From Calditrichia bacterium (GTDB lineage: Bacteria; Calditrichota; Calditrichia; RBG-13-44-9; J075): a stretch of 64,000 nt of DNA. Every line of letters starts with the position of its first letter. Position 1 is the stretch's first letter. The notes below the pieces were generated by a model, which did not search any database, was not told the origin of the DNA, and worked only from the letters and a program-made list of their open reading frames with translations. Below are positions 49,830 through 59,600 of this stretch, one piece after another. The translations under genes and the position numbers were made by a program. The DNA is taken from positions 124,001 to 188,000 of the forward strand of contig JANQQU010000012.1 in assembly GCA_028284905.1 (NCBI GenBank), written 5' to 3'.

Positions 49830-52800
49830 TTACTGTTCTAATTGTCCGTTTCGCTGAAATGCTTTTGGGGTCATACCAAACTGCTTCTGGAAACAGCGGG
49901 TAAAATAGGATTGGCTGCCAAACCCCACCTGATAGGTTATTTCCGCGATGGTGCCGGCATTTTGTTTGATCAACTCCGCTGCCCGGTGCAGGCGCATGGT
50001 GCGGATAAACTCGCTCGCGGATTGACCGGTCAGCGCTTTCAGTTTGGCGTGCAGATTACTACGGCTCAGACCGATCTCTTTCTGAAAGGTTTCCACTTGA
50101 AAATGTTCGTCATCAATGTGCGCTTCCACGATGAGCATCGCTTTTTTCAGGAAGGATTCATCCATTGAGTTTACGGTAATTTCCGATGGTTTCAGCACCA
50201 TTTGTTGTTGAAAGCGGCGTTGCAACTTTTGTCGTTGTTCAATCAAATTGCTAACGCGCACCAACAGTTCCCGGGAGTCGAAGGGTTTACTGAGATAATC
50301 GTCTGCGCCGGTCTTCAGGCCGGTTAACTTGTCTTCTTGTCCGGCTCGGGCCGTCAATAATATAATTGGAATGTGGCTGGTGCGTTCGTCAATTTTTAAA
50401 GCTTCGCATAATTGATAGCCATTCATCTTTGGCATCATCACATCGCTGATCACCAAATCCGGCATTTGCTCAATGGCCATATCAAGTCCTTCCCGGCCAT
50501 TTTGTGCTTCCAATATCCGATACTTTTCCGGGTGGTCCGAACGATTTAGCAAGCACTCCCGAATGTAGGTGCGAAATTCGTTTTGATCTTCCACAATCAG
50601 AATGATTTGAGATTTCGACCTGCCCCTTTCGGATTTTTCGGTGGTTGTGGCACTATTTGTTTCAGGGGTATGATTTAAGGTTTGATGATTGGAAATCTGG
50701 GGAACCATGACGGGCTTGTGAGTGCTTCCATTTTGGGAAGCTGAATTCTCAGCGACGATTTCATCGGCGGCAAAGCAGGCTGAGCCCAGGGGCAATCGCA
50801 CTGTAAATTTGCTGCCTTCCGCCTCTTCGCTCTCCACAGTTATGCTGCCGTAATGGCGCTCTACCAATTCCTTAGTTAATGCCAGGCCGATGCCAGTGCC
50901 TTCATATGCCCGGGTGGAAGTATAATCTACCTGGTAGAAGCGGTCGAAAATATGCGGGAGAAGCTCAGCAGGAATGCCAATGCCAGTATCTTTGACGGTA
51001 ATTATTAGCCAGTTATCAGTTGTCAGTGAACGGTTGTCAGTTATCAATTTATCATCTCTTGATTGACTATTGTTAATTGCTAATTGATCATTGCCAACTG
51101 ATAACTGATAACCGTCAACTGACAATTGCACACTGATCTTACCGCCTTCCGGCGTAAATTTCAGAGCATTGGAGAGCAAGTTGTTAATTATTTTTTCAAC
51201 GATATCCCGGTCAAAATAGATATTGTTCGGTGTTTCATTGGCTATAAACTGCAGGGAAATATTCTTTTGTTCTCCCCAGGATGAGAAACCTAATACCAGC
51301 CTGTTTATGAATTGCACGATATTACCCGGTGCAACCTGCAGCGGCAGTTTTTTTGCGTCCAGGCGGGAGATATCTAATAACTGATTAATCAATTGGTTCA
51401 AGCGACTGGCATTTCTATACACAGTGTTCAACTTTTGTTGGAGTTCCACGGGTTTTATCTTTTCACTGATTTGCTCCAACGATCCTAAAACCAGGGCGAG
51501 CGGAGTGCGGAACTCATGAGAGATATTCGCAAAAAAGCGGGTTTTCAGCTTATCCATTTCCTGCAGTTTTTCGGCCTGTGTTTCCAGTTGGTCTCGCTGT
51601 TGCCGTACTTCCCGGGTGCGCTGGGCGATAACTGTTTCCAAATGTTTTGAGCGATGGCGCAGGGCGCGCTCCCGATAACGAACGATTGCGGTGATTCCTA
51701 ATGTCAGGAGGAATATCGCGAGGGAGTAAGCCCACCAAGTACGATACCATGGTGAAAGAATATTGAATTGAAAAACCGCTGCTTCACTAATATGTTCATA
51801 AACATTTTTTGCCCGCACCCGAAAGGTGTAATTACCTTCCGGCAAATTAGTATAATCAGTTTGGCTTTCGTTGTGCCAATCGGACCAGCCTGCATCGAAA
51901 CCATCTAAAAACACCTGGTAGCGATTTTTTTCCGGCATCTGGTAGGAATGAGCCGCATAGCTAAATCGGATGGTGTTATCGGCATAATTCAATTGGATTT
52001 TTTGTTCCCCGCCAGAGTCGGAAATGCCGCTATCTCCAGCTAACAAACTGTCATTGTTGACCAATATCCGGCGGATTGATACTGTAAAATCTCGCTGATA
52101 ATTTTTGTGTATGTCTGGATCATAGCGTATCAGCCCGTCGGCACCGCCAAACCAGACAATACCGTTTGTGTCGGAATAGATTGTGCCGACACTATAATCC
52201 GCTATTGGCAAAAACGGTTTTTTCGTAACCTTTATCGTATCGCCTTCTTCTGAAATTGATGGCGATATTATCGCGCTTTCGCCACCCATATTGATCCATA
52301 TCCGGCCCTGTTTATCCTCCTGGAAAACATAATCTTCAAACACCTTGGCCACTTTTCTGGAGACAAACTGGTAAGTGCTATCAACATAAAAGGCGCTGGT
52401 GGATTCCCGAAAGCGGTAAAGGCCGGACATTGCCACAAGGTAAGGGCTGCCATCCACCTGACGTAGCATCGCCTCTTCACTCACTGGATCTCCATTAATG
52501 GTAAATTTCTCGATATCGTACAACTTGCCCGGTAGCGTGTAGAAGTTATATTTTAAACGCATTCCACTATATCCCGCTCCCAGCCAGAGTTCCCCTGCTT
52601 TGAACTCGAAGATTGACCGTATCGATCCTCTGATTTCCGGATATTTTCCTTCGTCGACCCACTTGCCGTTTTGCAGGCTGAGTACAATCAGTCCCCGGGT
52701 AGCCCCGGCAAATATTCGGCGAGGATCCAGGCGGGATTGGTGCAGGGATAGGCCATATAGATCTCTGTTAAGGGATGGACGAATATTACGGGAACGGTTA

Positions 52801-54065
52801 TCGAAAATTTCATAAACGCCATCGGATGCTGCTGCCAGCAAGCGCTGCCTGTCGTTTTCAGGATCCTCTACGGTTAGGAATTGGGAGCAAAGGGTTTGCA
52901 AACCGGCAACCTGCCGGAAGCGGTTTGCTACTTCGTCATGATAAAAAGCGCCGAGACGAGTACCGATATACAATCTATCCTGATGGCGATGAATGGTATG
53001 AATGCGTCCTTTAAAGCCATCATACTCATTATAAAAGGATAGCGGTGAAGCAATTGCTAACCTGGAAAGACCGTTGTCCAGCGCCAGCCATAGTCCGCCT
53101 TCGCGATCCTGATAGGTGGCCCAGACGGTATTGCCCTGCAAGCCGTCTTCACTGCTGATGGTTTTAACCATTTTTCCTTGCCGATCAATGATGACTATGC
53201 CGCCGCTTCGCGTGTTAAATACAAACCGTCCGTCTGCCAGGGCGGTGCCGTTTTGATAAATCCTATGCTGTTTTAAATACGATGTTGCCACTTCTTCCAG
53301 AGGAAATGGTTGCAGGGAATCTCCATCAAAAAGCAGCAAACCATTGTAGTAAGTGACGATTAGCAATCTGTCCTCGTCAAAGGGAAAAATGCCGCAAATA
53401 AATGCATCAGCAAGCGGTTCGGTATTGTTTACTAATCGGAAATCGTCACCGTCGGGAACCATTAGCCCGCTGTCGCGCAGCGGGAAATATAGTTGACCAT
53501 TCACTTCGTGCGCAGAACGGAAAGGATATTGAATCTTTTTGGCCTTAGCCTCCCGGGGAGACCAAAGAAAGGTGCCTTCATTAGCAATAAAGTAAACCTT
53601 GTTGTCTGCGGCAAAGGTATGCCAAACCTCCCGGAAAGAGCGATCTTTTTCCTGAACGGTATTTAAAAGAGAAACGTATTGTAATTCTCCCTGAACGTCC
53701 GCCGCCAGGTAGCCGAAATCGCCGGCAGCGCCCACATAAACCCGGCCATTGTTATGATCGACATCGAGCGAGAATACCGGAGAATTATTTGGGACGGGAA
53801 TGCGGCGCCAGGAAACTCCGTCAAACATTAGTATGCCGATACCATTAGCAACATAAATTATACCGTTAGGGTCCTGGACAATTGCCCAATTTTGCGGAAA
53901 TGCATTGTAGTCTTTGGCATCGTAATTTTGAATAAAGGGGAGCCCATTGGGAGCTGAGGAAAGCCATGATGCGGAATTTAAACTATCTCCGGTTTCTCCA
54001 AGGGCTGGCAGTATTAAAGCGGTCGCGATAAACAATAGATGAAGCTGTATCCGTAGAAGAAACAT
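49830..54065 (-). CDS. Hybrid two-component system: periplasmic propeller / kinase / receiver / AraC (1)
   Basis: This 1411-residue one-protein signalling system has a signal peptide (about 1-23). A large periplasmic two-propeller sensor with Reg_prop-like blades follows (about 40-690; GNTVWATYQDREGGLWLALDNGLSRL), then a Y_Y_Y domain (about 700-780) and one transmembrane helix (about 788-808). The kinase has ANISHEFRTPLALVLG, NNLLSNALKF, DTGIGIP and GTGIGLALTKE. A receiver (VISDVMMPKMNG, YLSKPF) and an AraC DNA-binding domain complete it. Such hybrids in Bacteroidota detect glycans and activate nearby uptake loci, but no glycan genes lie here. A repeat-derived insertion of about 40 residues lies between DNA-encoded strands of the ATP-binding domain (about 978-1020). 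Confidence 0.95.
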   Translation of the reverse strand: MFLLRIQLHLLFIATALILPALGETGDSLNSASWLSSAPNGLPFIQNYDAKDYNAFPQNWAIVQDPNGIIYVANGIGILMFDGVSWRRIPVPNNSPVFSLDVDHNNGRVYVGAAGDFGYLAADVQGELQYVSLLNTVQEKDRSFREVWHTFAADNKVYFIANEGTFLWSPREAKAKKIQYPFRSAHEVNGQLYFPLRDSGLMVPDGDDFRLVNNTEPLADAFICGIFPFDEDRLLIVTYYNGLLLFDGDSLQPFPLEEVATSYLKQHRIYQNGTALADGRFVFNTRSGGIVIIDRQGKMVKTISSEDGLQGNTVWATYQDREGGLWLALDNGLSRLAIASPLSFYNEYDGFKGRIHTIHRHQDRLYIGTRLGAFYHDEVANRFRQVAGLQTLCSQFLTVEDPENDRQRLLAAASDGVYEIFDNRSRNIRPSLNRDLYGLSLHQSRLDPRRIFAGATRGLIVLSLQNGKWVDEGKYPEIRGSIRSIFEFKAGELWLGAGYSGMRLKYNFYTLPGKLYDIEKFTINGDPVSEEAMLRQVDGSPYLVAMSGLYRFRESTSAFYVDSTYQFVSRKVAKVFEDYVFQEDKQGRIWINMGGESAIISPSISEEGDTIKVTKKPFLPIADYSVGTIYSDTNGIVWFGGADGLIRYDPDIHKNYQRDFTVSIRRILVNNDSLLAGDSGISDSGGEQKIQLNYADNTIRFSYAAHSYQMPEKNRYQVFLDGFDAGWSDWHNESQTDYTNLPEGNYTFRVRAKNVYEHISEAAVFQFNILSPWYRTWWAYSLAIFLLTLGITAIVRYRERALRHRSKHLETVIAQRTREVRQQRDQLETQAEKLQEMDKLKTRFFANISHEFRTPLALVLGSLEQISEKIKPVELQQKLNTVYRNASRLNQLINQLLDISRLDAKKLPLQVAPGNIVQFINRLVLGFSSWGEQKNISLQFIANETPNNIYFDRDIVEKIINNLLSNALKFTPEGGKISVQLSVDGYQLSVGNDQLAINNSQSRDDKLITDNRSLTTDNWLIITVKDTGIGIPAELLPHIFDRFYQVDYTSTRAYEGTGIGLALTKELVERHYGSITVESEEAEGSKFTVRLPLGSACFAADEIVAENSASQNGSTHKPVMVPQISNHQTLNHTPETNSATTTEKSERGRSKSQIILIVEDQNEFRTYIRECLLNRSDHPEKYRILEAQNGREGLDMAIEQMPDLVISDVMMPKMNGYQLCEALKIDERTSHIPIILLTARAGQEDKLTGLKTGADDYLSKPFDSRELLVRVSNLIEQRQKLQRRFQQQMVLKPSEITVNSMDESFLKKAMLIVEAHIDDEHFQVETFQKEIGLSRSNLHAKLKALTGQSASEFIRTMRLHRAAELIKQNAGTIAEITYQVGFGSQSYFTRCFQKQFGMTPKAFQRNGQLEQ
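51008..51130. repeat. Heptamer array translated in frame inside the kinase gene
   Basis: On the coding (minus) strand about ten CARTTRN heptamers run in succession: CAATTGT, CAGTTGA, CGGTTAT, CAGTTAT, CAGTTGG, CAATGAT, CAATTAG, CAATTAA and others. An inverted set follows (TGATAAC, TGACAAC and similar). It encodes a low-complexity stretch rich in Q, L, N, D and S, without a stop codon. Confidence 0.88.
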
Positions 54066-54679
54066 GTTTTTCCCTTTTTAAATAGGATATATACCAAAAT
54101 CTTTGAAACGAAAAAGTAGATCCAAATGGTCCGGGGTAAACAGCAAAGAAGGAATGAGAATATAGGATATGGGGATGCGGCTGTCACCGGCATCGGTCAA
54201 TAATTTTGATAGCACTAATTAGCTTAACTTGTGGGTACTATCGAATAGGATTATGCCTCCCCTGTTGCATATCTATCGCTCCCGTAGATATGCCTTCGCC
54301 TTTTCATCTCCAGAGCCATGCTGTGCCTGATACGACATGGCATCGTTTATAATCTTTCCTGTAAAGAAATCCCACAATTATCTTAAGTATTATTCTCGCT
54401 TTGGGGTTTGATGTAAATCGTTTCCAAAGTTAGGCTTTTTTGAATGTTTTTGATATAATTACCGCTTTTTCAGCCTTCCTTCAGAAGTAGAGAACCTTAT
54501 GAATATAAATGAAAATAGCCATCATCTGAATATTTGTTAATGGAAAACCAGCCTTTAGGCGGGAGAAAAACATTAATAATAACGAAGGTGTAATGCAAAT
54601 TTTCTAACCACAAAACATGATTTTTATCGTGATAAATTCTCCGACGTTTCAGGGGAAATATACTATTGCATGAAATGAT
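54066..54679. other. Long intergenic region with hairpins, no gene recognised
   Basis: This 614-base region has no plausible CDS. It has a 9-base perfect hairpin (GCATATCTA/TAGATATGC, 54267-54293), a smaller one (GCCATG/CATGGC, 54315-54341) and AT-rich flanks. The promoter of the leftward hybrid kinase is expected close to 54066. I cannot assign the hairpins to an RNA family. Confidence 0.45.
54096..54105 (-). promoter_or_regulatory. CAAAGATTTT motif, copy 3
   Basis: The minus-strand sequence TTTCAAAGATTTTGGTATAT lies 31 bases upstream of the first hybrid kinase gene, in promoter position. TTTTGGTATAT may also overlap a -10-like element. Confidence 0.35.
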
Positions 54680-56341
54680 TTATTTTACCAATATCATCCG
54701 CCGAACTTTTTCAAATTGATTGCCAATCCGGATGCGATAAAAATACGGTCCACTGGCAACATGCTGCCCGGCGTTGTTTTTTCCATCCCAGACCACATTA
54801 TAATTGCCAGCCTGCAATGATTCGTTTACCAACGTCTTCACCTTCCTCCCGGTTATATCAAAAACCATTAATTCTACAAGCCCTGATTGTGACATCGCAA
54901 ATCCAATGTTCGTTGCTGGGTTAAAAGGATTGGGATAATTTTGCGCCAGATGAAATTCATTCGGATGTATTTCTGGCGCAGAAATCGCAGTAGGGTTTGC
55001 TTGTAAAAGCGCCTGATAAATATTCAAACGGCCCCAGTTCTGCCCACTGACAGGATCACTACTGCCAATCAATATCTCTTTAATTTCACCAGGTGAAAGC
55101 GATGGTTGCGCGGACTGCAGCAACGCAACCGCTCCTGTAACAAACGGTGTTGCCATAGAAGTGCCGTAGATATATCCGTAGCTTTCACTGTTGGGACTGT
55201 AGAAGGTCGGATAGCCGGGGAGGGTTGAATATATGTCTTCGCCATTATTTGAACCGGAGTGCCCACCCGGTGCGCCGATGTCGATTTGCCAGCCACTATA
55301 GCCACCGCCATAGTTGGAATAGGGCGCCCGTTCGTCATGATGATTGGTGGCCGCTACAGCGATGACATTCTCGTAGCGCACATTCAGGTTGGCGGGAAAT
55401 CCAACCCACTCCCGGCCGTTATTACCGGCGGCAGCGCAGATGACTACATTATGTTCAAGCGCGTCGCTCACTGCTGCTTCGACCATGGGATGATTGTCAA
55501 GCAGTGCACCGGCACTAACGTTGATTACCGTTGCGCCATCTTCGATAGATGCCCAGATGCCATGAGCAAGTGTTTCAATGCTTCCCCAACCGGTACCGAG
55601 AATTTGGTGAACGATGATCTGCGTGTTCCAGGCAACGCCGGAGATACCAATTGAGTTATTTACTTCCGCGCCGATGATGCCTAAAACATGAGTGCCATGT
55701 CCCAACTCATCGCGAATACCGGGAGAGTTCTGGGGGCTGGCAGGAAGAAAATCCTGCCCACGAATAAATTTGGTGGGATCATCAAGGTCCGGATGGGAAA
55801 AATTGCCGGCCGTATCCAACGGCATCCCGGAATCCAGCACGGCGACTCGTGCGTTTGAATTTCCGGTGCTGATGTCCCAGGCTGGCAGGGCACGAACATC
55901 CGCGTAAGGTGTACCGGCAGAAGGCGCTTGTCCGAAATTATTCAATGCCCACTGCAGGTTAAAATCCGGATCATTGGTTTCCGCGAAGGGACGAATCACC
56001 AGATTCGGTAGACAAAATTCGAAGTAAGGATGATTTTCCCAGGTCGTTAACTGCTCAAGCGCGTTAAAACCTTCCGGCAGGCGAATTTTCCCCCAGCGCC
56101 GCTCGGGATGAAATGCTGTTGCCAGGGTGGCATTGTTGGTGGCGAGCACCTCTGTTAACTTTTCAGTGGAGATGCTGGATTTAAGTTTAAGCAGCAATTC
56201 ATTAACAATATATTCAACTTCCTGCCCCTGCCATTTCCCCCGGGAGATTTTAACTGATTCGGATTGTGCAAAAGTGGTTTGCTGAAAAACGACATACATC
56301 ATAATAAAAAAGATTCCGTGAAAAATTATACTGCGACTCAT
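54680..56341 (-). CDS. T9SS-secreted subtilisin-like serine protease (S8)
   Basis: This 553-residue protease starts at ATG 56341 after AAGGGG, with a signal peptide (about 1-26). A pro-region (about 27-130; VNELLLKLKSSISTEKLTEVLA) precedes the S8 domain (about 145-460), which has the full triad: D170 in VAVLDSG, H215 in GHGTH, S395 in GTSMATP. The oxyanion Asn is in AAAGNNG. A T9SS type A sorting domain (QNYPNPFNPATNIGFAM, WDGKNNAG, SGPYFYRIRIG) ends it. It should be an active surface or released protease, able to process secreted proteins or degrade peptides. A longer frame to 56431 is unlikely, because the signal peptide begins at 56341. Confidence 0.94.
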   Translation of the reverse strand: MSRSIIFHGIFFIMMYVVFQQTTFAQSESVKISRGKWQGQEVEYIVNELLLKLKSSISTEKLTEVLATNNATLATAFHPERRWGKIRLPEGFNALEQLTTWENHPYFEFCLPNLVIRPFAETNDPDFNLQWALNNFGQAPSAGTPYADVRALPAWDISTGNSNARVAVLDSGMPLDTAGNFSHPDLDDPTKFIRGQDFLPASPQNSPGIRDELGHGTHVLGIIGAEVNNSIGISGVAWNTQIIVHQILGTGWGSIETLAHGIWASIEDGATVINVSAGALLDNHPMVEAAVSDALEHNVVICAAAGNNGREWVGFPANLNVRYENVIAVAATNHHDERAPYSNYGGGYSGWQIDIGAPGGHSGSNNGEDIYSTLPGYPTFYSPNSESYGYIYGTSMATPFVTGAVALLQSAQPSLSPGEIKEILIGSSDPVSGQNWGRLNIYQALLQANPTAISAPEIHPNEFHLAQNYPNPFNPATNIGFAMSQSGLVELMVFDITGRKVKTLVNESLQAGNYNVVWDGKNNAGQHVASGPYFYRIRIGNQFEKVRRMILVK

Positions 56342-56631
56342 GGTATTCCCCTTGCAGATTTGATTTTGTTTTTCCAGTTGCGTTGGGAAACAGGAAGTGC
56401 CGATCACCTGAATCCCGTGAAAAACTATCAAAAAAGCGGGGCGAAATATTTCACCCTGGTCGCGAATCGTTTCAGATATGTCGTGGGAAAAAGAAAGGCT
56501 GAAAGGCCTGTTGCAAGAGGCTTCCAGTAAAAACGGTTTGTTTTGAAATTATGTCGTACGAGTTATCAATTATGTCGTACGGAAGGGAAGAAAGAGTGTA
56601 AATGGGCAAATGGGCAAGAGTGCTCATTTGC
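56342..56631. other. Intergenic region upstream of the protease gene
   Basis: No gene is visible. It holds the 14-base direct repeat (56547-56581) and the octamer array (56600-56650). The leftward protease promoter must lie here. Confidence 0.5.
56547..56581. promoter_or_regulatory. Tandem 14-base direct repeat with 21-base period (AraC-type operator candidate)
   Basis: AATTATGTCGTACG occurs at 56547-56560 and again at 56568-56581, a 21-base period, which is two turns of the helix. AraC-family proteins bind direct repeats with this spacing, as at araI. It lies about 205 bases upstream of the protease start and just past the end of an AraC-type hybrid kinase gene, which could be its regulator. 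Confidence 0.5.
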
Positions 56632-56650
56632 TCATTTGCTCATTTGCCGT
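56600..56650. repeat. Octamer array with inverted halves reaching into a gene end
   Basis: AAATGGGCAAATGGGCAA is followed by GCTCATTTGCTCATTTGC, the inverted sense of the same octamer. On the minus strand the array supplies the final codons (Q-M-S-K) and the TGA stop of the second hybrid kinase. Confidence 0.8.
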
Positions 56651-59600
56651 CGATACTCGCTGGGGGTGCAACCAAATAAATCCTGAAAGCTGCGGGTGAA
56701 ATAGGCTTGACTGCTAAATCCCACCATGTAGGCAATTTCTGCCATGTTGCCCGCATCTTGACGAATAAGATCCGCTGCGCGTTGCAGGCGGAAATTCCGG
56801 ATAAATTCGCTGGGAGATTGATCGATGAGTGCTTTCAGTTTCCGATGTAATTGCCCCCGGCTCATGCCAATTTCCGAACCAAGCGTTTCGACGTTAAAAT
56901 TTTCGTCCTCAATGTGTTCCTCTAAAATCTCATTCAGGCGTTCCAGGAAAATTTTTTGCGTAGAAGGCACTGTCACTTCCGCGGGCCCCAATCGCATCTC
57001 CTGGCTGAATTTTTCACGCATTTGCTGACGAATATTGATTAGATTGCGAACCCGAATTTGCAACTCTTCAGGATCGAACGGTTTGGTTAAGTAATCGTCA
57101 GCACCAAATTCCAGGCCGGCAATTTTTTTCTCGCGGGCCGCGCGGGCGGTTAATAGAACAACGGGAATATGATTGGTCTTAATATTTCGTTTTAAGGCAT
57201 CACAGAGCTGGTATCCATCCATTTCCGGCATCATGACATCGCTGATGACCAGATCCGGGATGGTCTCCATTGCTTTCTCCAGCCCGGCCTTTCCGTTCTC
57301 TGCCTCAATAACCCGATATTCCGCCGAGAGATTCTCCCGGATAAAGGAACGCAAATCCGTATGATCTTCTACAATTAGGATCAAGGTCGCATCTGTCAAT
57401 GCTTCTGTTTGTTGCGGACGATTGTTTTCAGGACCTGTCAGCTCTGTGTCTTCTACGGGAATCATGGCAGTAGGCAGATCTTGCGCCGTTTGATCCGTCG
57501 GTTCAACAATCTCTTCCAACTGCAGATGTTTTTTGCCCATGGGAAGCAACACCGTAAAGGTGGTTGTATCGTCGACGATGCTTGTCGCGCTAACCGCGCC
57601 ATGATGTAATTCTACCAACTCTTTTACCAGCGCCAGTCCGATACCGGTGCCTTCGTGCTTGCGTGTGTTATCGTCATCCGCCTGGTAAAAACGGTCGAAT
57701 ATATTGGGAAGTTTATCTGCGGGAATTCCCGGTCCGGTATTGCTAATCCGAATTTCAACAAACTCGGAAGCAGCACTTCGCTCAGGCAATCGTCTGTCAT
57801 TGTCGCTGCCAACCGAGACGTTCACACTTATCTTTCCTTCTGCGGGCGTAAATTTAAAAGCATTGGAAAGTATATTATAGAATACTTGCTCAAGCTTATC
57901 TCGGTCGAAATAAATGTTAATAGCGGTTAATCCGTTGCTGTTATGCAGGGGGGCGTTGTTAAACGCCAGGGTGATTTGTTTGCGTTCGGCCAGCGATGAA
58001 AAGGTGGTGAATATTCTACGCAATAACTGAGCGATATCACCATTCGCTGCCTGGAGCTTAACCGCCCCCGCTTCCAGCTTAGCTAATTCCAGTAATTGAT
58101 TGATTAGCTGGCGCAAGCGAGTCGCATTATTGTGCATCATCTTAAACTGCGGTTTCAGAGAATCCGCAATATTTTTATCCTTCATCCAGTTTTCCAAAGG
58201 GCCAAGAATCAGGGTTAGCGGGGTGCGAAATTCGTGTGAGATGTTCGCAAAGAAGCGGGACTTCATCCGGTCGACTTCCTGCAGTTGCTCGCTATGGGCC
58301 AATTCCATTTCCAGCTGATGCTTCAAGCGTTGCCTGTGAAGATCGTAACGGCGTAGTGAATATAGAATTGCACCCGCCAGGATGAAATAGAGCAGATACG
58401 CCCACCAGGTGCGCCACCAGGGAGGGGTGATGAGAATGCGCAGGGAAGTCCCGTTTTCATTCCAGATACCATCATAGTTTGAACCCTTCACCCGAAAAGT
58501 ATATGTGCCCGGGTCGAGATTGGTGAAGGTGGCATCGCGTTTATTTCCAGTATTAATCCAGTTTTCACTGAATCCTTCCAGTTTATAGGCATATTGATTC
58601 TTTTCCGGATTGGTGTAATCCAGCGAAGCAAACTCCAGGGAAAAAACATTCTCATCGTACGGAAGGCGAAGTGTCTGAATTTTCGTAACGGCCGTATCCA
58701 ATGAGACAGTTTTATTGAACTTTTTAAAACCGGTTAAAACAACCGGGGCAATATGAGATTTTTTGATAATGCTATCGGGATGAAATACCATAAATCCATT
58801 ATTGCCACCAAAAAACATTTCTCCGGCAGCGTTTTGAAAATTGGCCCGGGCGTTAAACATATTCCCCGGAAGGCCATCCTCCTTGTAGTAAACTTTGAAC
58901 CTGTTTTCCCGAGGATCAAATACGCACAGACCGTAGTTCGTACTGATCCATAAATTTCCGGAACCATCTTCCAGGATGCCGCCGATGATATTTCCCGGCA
59001 GACCATCGGCAGTTGTGTAATTGATAGAACTGGCGCTACCATCTTTTACAACCATTTTGCTTAAACCGTTGTTGGTGCCTAACCAGAGCGTGCCGGATTT
59101 ATCTTCGAAAATTGTTTCGATATTATTGTCGATTAATCCCGGAAATTGCTGTGAAGAAGAGTGATAATGTGTAAATGTTGTGGTTTTTCGGTCAAATTTA
59201 TTTAATCCGTTTAAAGTCGCCAGCCAAAGCGTGCCGGATTTATCTTCGTAAATTGTATGTATATCATTGGATGGATTCTCAGGGTTAACGTTATCATATT
59301 GGTATTGCGTAAATGTATTCGTTTGCGGGTCAAACTTGTTCAAGGCTTTGGCAGCGCCAACCCAGATGACGTCCTCGCTATCTACAAAAATGGAATTAAC
59401 ACCCCGCGTGCTTAATCCATGTTGATCTGCAGAATCCTCCAGATATTGATGTCGTGGATTGCCGTTACTGTCAAAAGTGAATACCCCGTTTTCGGCGCCG
59501 ATCCAAATTGTCCCTGCGCTGTCCTGATTGATAGCATAGACGGTTTCCCGCTGTAATAATACTTTACCAGTTTGTTCTTTCCGGTCAAAAAGGGTGAGGT

